Part shown: piece after piece, positions 6,121 through 6,217 of the stretch | How the letters are laid out: every line of letters begins with the position of its first letter | Position numbering within the stretch: position 1 is the first letter of the stretch | DNA from: an uncultured Verrucomicrobiota bacterium | Lineage (GTDB): Bacteria; Verrucomicrobiota; Verrucomicrobiia; Limisphaerales; UBA9464 | Length of the DNA: 6,217 nucleotides | Assembly (NCBI GenBank): GCA_903925515.1 | Contig: CAIYFP010000023.1 | Location: forward strand, 1-6,217 | Direction of reading: 5' to 3' | Program-made: the position numbers and the translations under genes | Notes under the pieces: model-generated | The model's input: the letters and a program-made list of their open reading frames with translations, nothing else | Told to the model about the DNA's origin: nothing | Database searches by the model: none

Positions 6121-6164
6121 CGGATGGATTGGCAAACGGATGGATCCGAAGGCCCGCATCCGTT
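6121..6164. promoter_or_regulatory. CGGATG half-site cluster upstream of ybaB
   Basis: CGGATGGAT occurs at 6121-6129 and 6137-6145, offset by 16 bases. The second copy also forms an inverted repeat, AACGGATG (6135-6142) with CATCCGTT (6157-6164) and 14 bases between the arms. This gives three copies of CGGATG between the upstream terminator and the ybaB start, where the promoter must lie. The arrangement would suit an operator or a leader hairpin. I could not identify convincing -35/-10 boxes, and no regulator is recognised. Confidence 0.3.
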
Positions 6165-6174
6165 CACCCTCTCC

Positions 6175-6202
6175 AAAAAACCCGGGCATCCCCATGCACG
6201 GG
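6175..6202 (-). terminator. Intrinsic terminator of an upstream minus-strand gene
   Basis: Read on the minus strand, CCCG-T-GCAT pairs with ATGC-C-CGGG around a GGGG tetraloop. This is eight base pairs with one internal mismatch, followed directly by six T (plus-strand A6175-A6180). There is no T-run on the other side, so it works only for minus-strand transcription. It must belong to a gene beyond 6217, and it insulates the ybaB-recR cluster from that gene. Confidence 0.75.
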
Positions 6203-6217
6203 AATGACGCCTTGCCC

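Overview
This is a GC-rich bacterial window whose five protein genes all lie on the minus strand. It probably comes from Verrucomicrobiota (a Limisphaerales/Pedosphaera-like lineage). The evidence is a large Thr/Asn-rich secreted Asp-box protein ending in a short TNLLDW...FFRA tail of the kind common on secreted proteins of that phylum, GTG starts, and the absence of any Shine-Dalgarno sequence before the five starts. This is a judgement from pattern recognition, not from a search.

In transcription order (high to low coordinates), the window opens with a clear intrinsic terminator (6175-6202) belonging to an unseen minus-strand gene beyond 6217. A 156-base leader follows with three copies of CGGATG, two of which form an inverted repeat. 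Then comes a tight cluster: ybaB/ebfC (nucleoid-associated protein), recR (recombinational repair), a YihX-like HAD sugar phosphatase, and an AGE-family sugar 2-epimerase carrying a Tat signal peptide. Gaps are 3, 17 and about 20-40 bases, so the four are probably co-transcribed. The ybaB-recR pair is widely conserved. The two sugar-related genes attached behind it are probably a lineage-specific addition.

A 370-base spacer (2730-3099) contains no gene. It holds a hairpin with a T6 loop and a degenerate inverted repeat built from CTTCG(T/C)G units. Below it lies a 742-residue secreted beta-propeller-like protein with Asp-box repeats (501-2729).

The left end (1-500) has no intact gene. Directly after the stop of the 742-residue gene, in the same frame, are 58 open codons that resemble a decayed ISAs1-type transposase fragment. 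From about 62 to 230 there is a dense run of short perfect hairpins and a 13-base direct repeat, which looks like an extragenic REP-like repeat cluster.

I see no CRISPR array, tRNA, rRNA, toxin-antitoxin pair or obvious defence system. The least ordinary items are the hairpin cluster, the Tat-exported epimerase and the isolated, terminator-bounded ybaB-recR-sugar gene unit.
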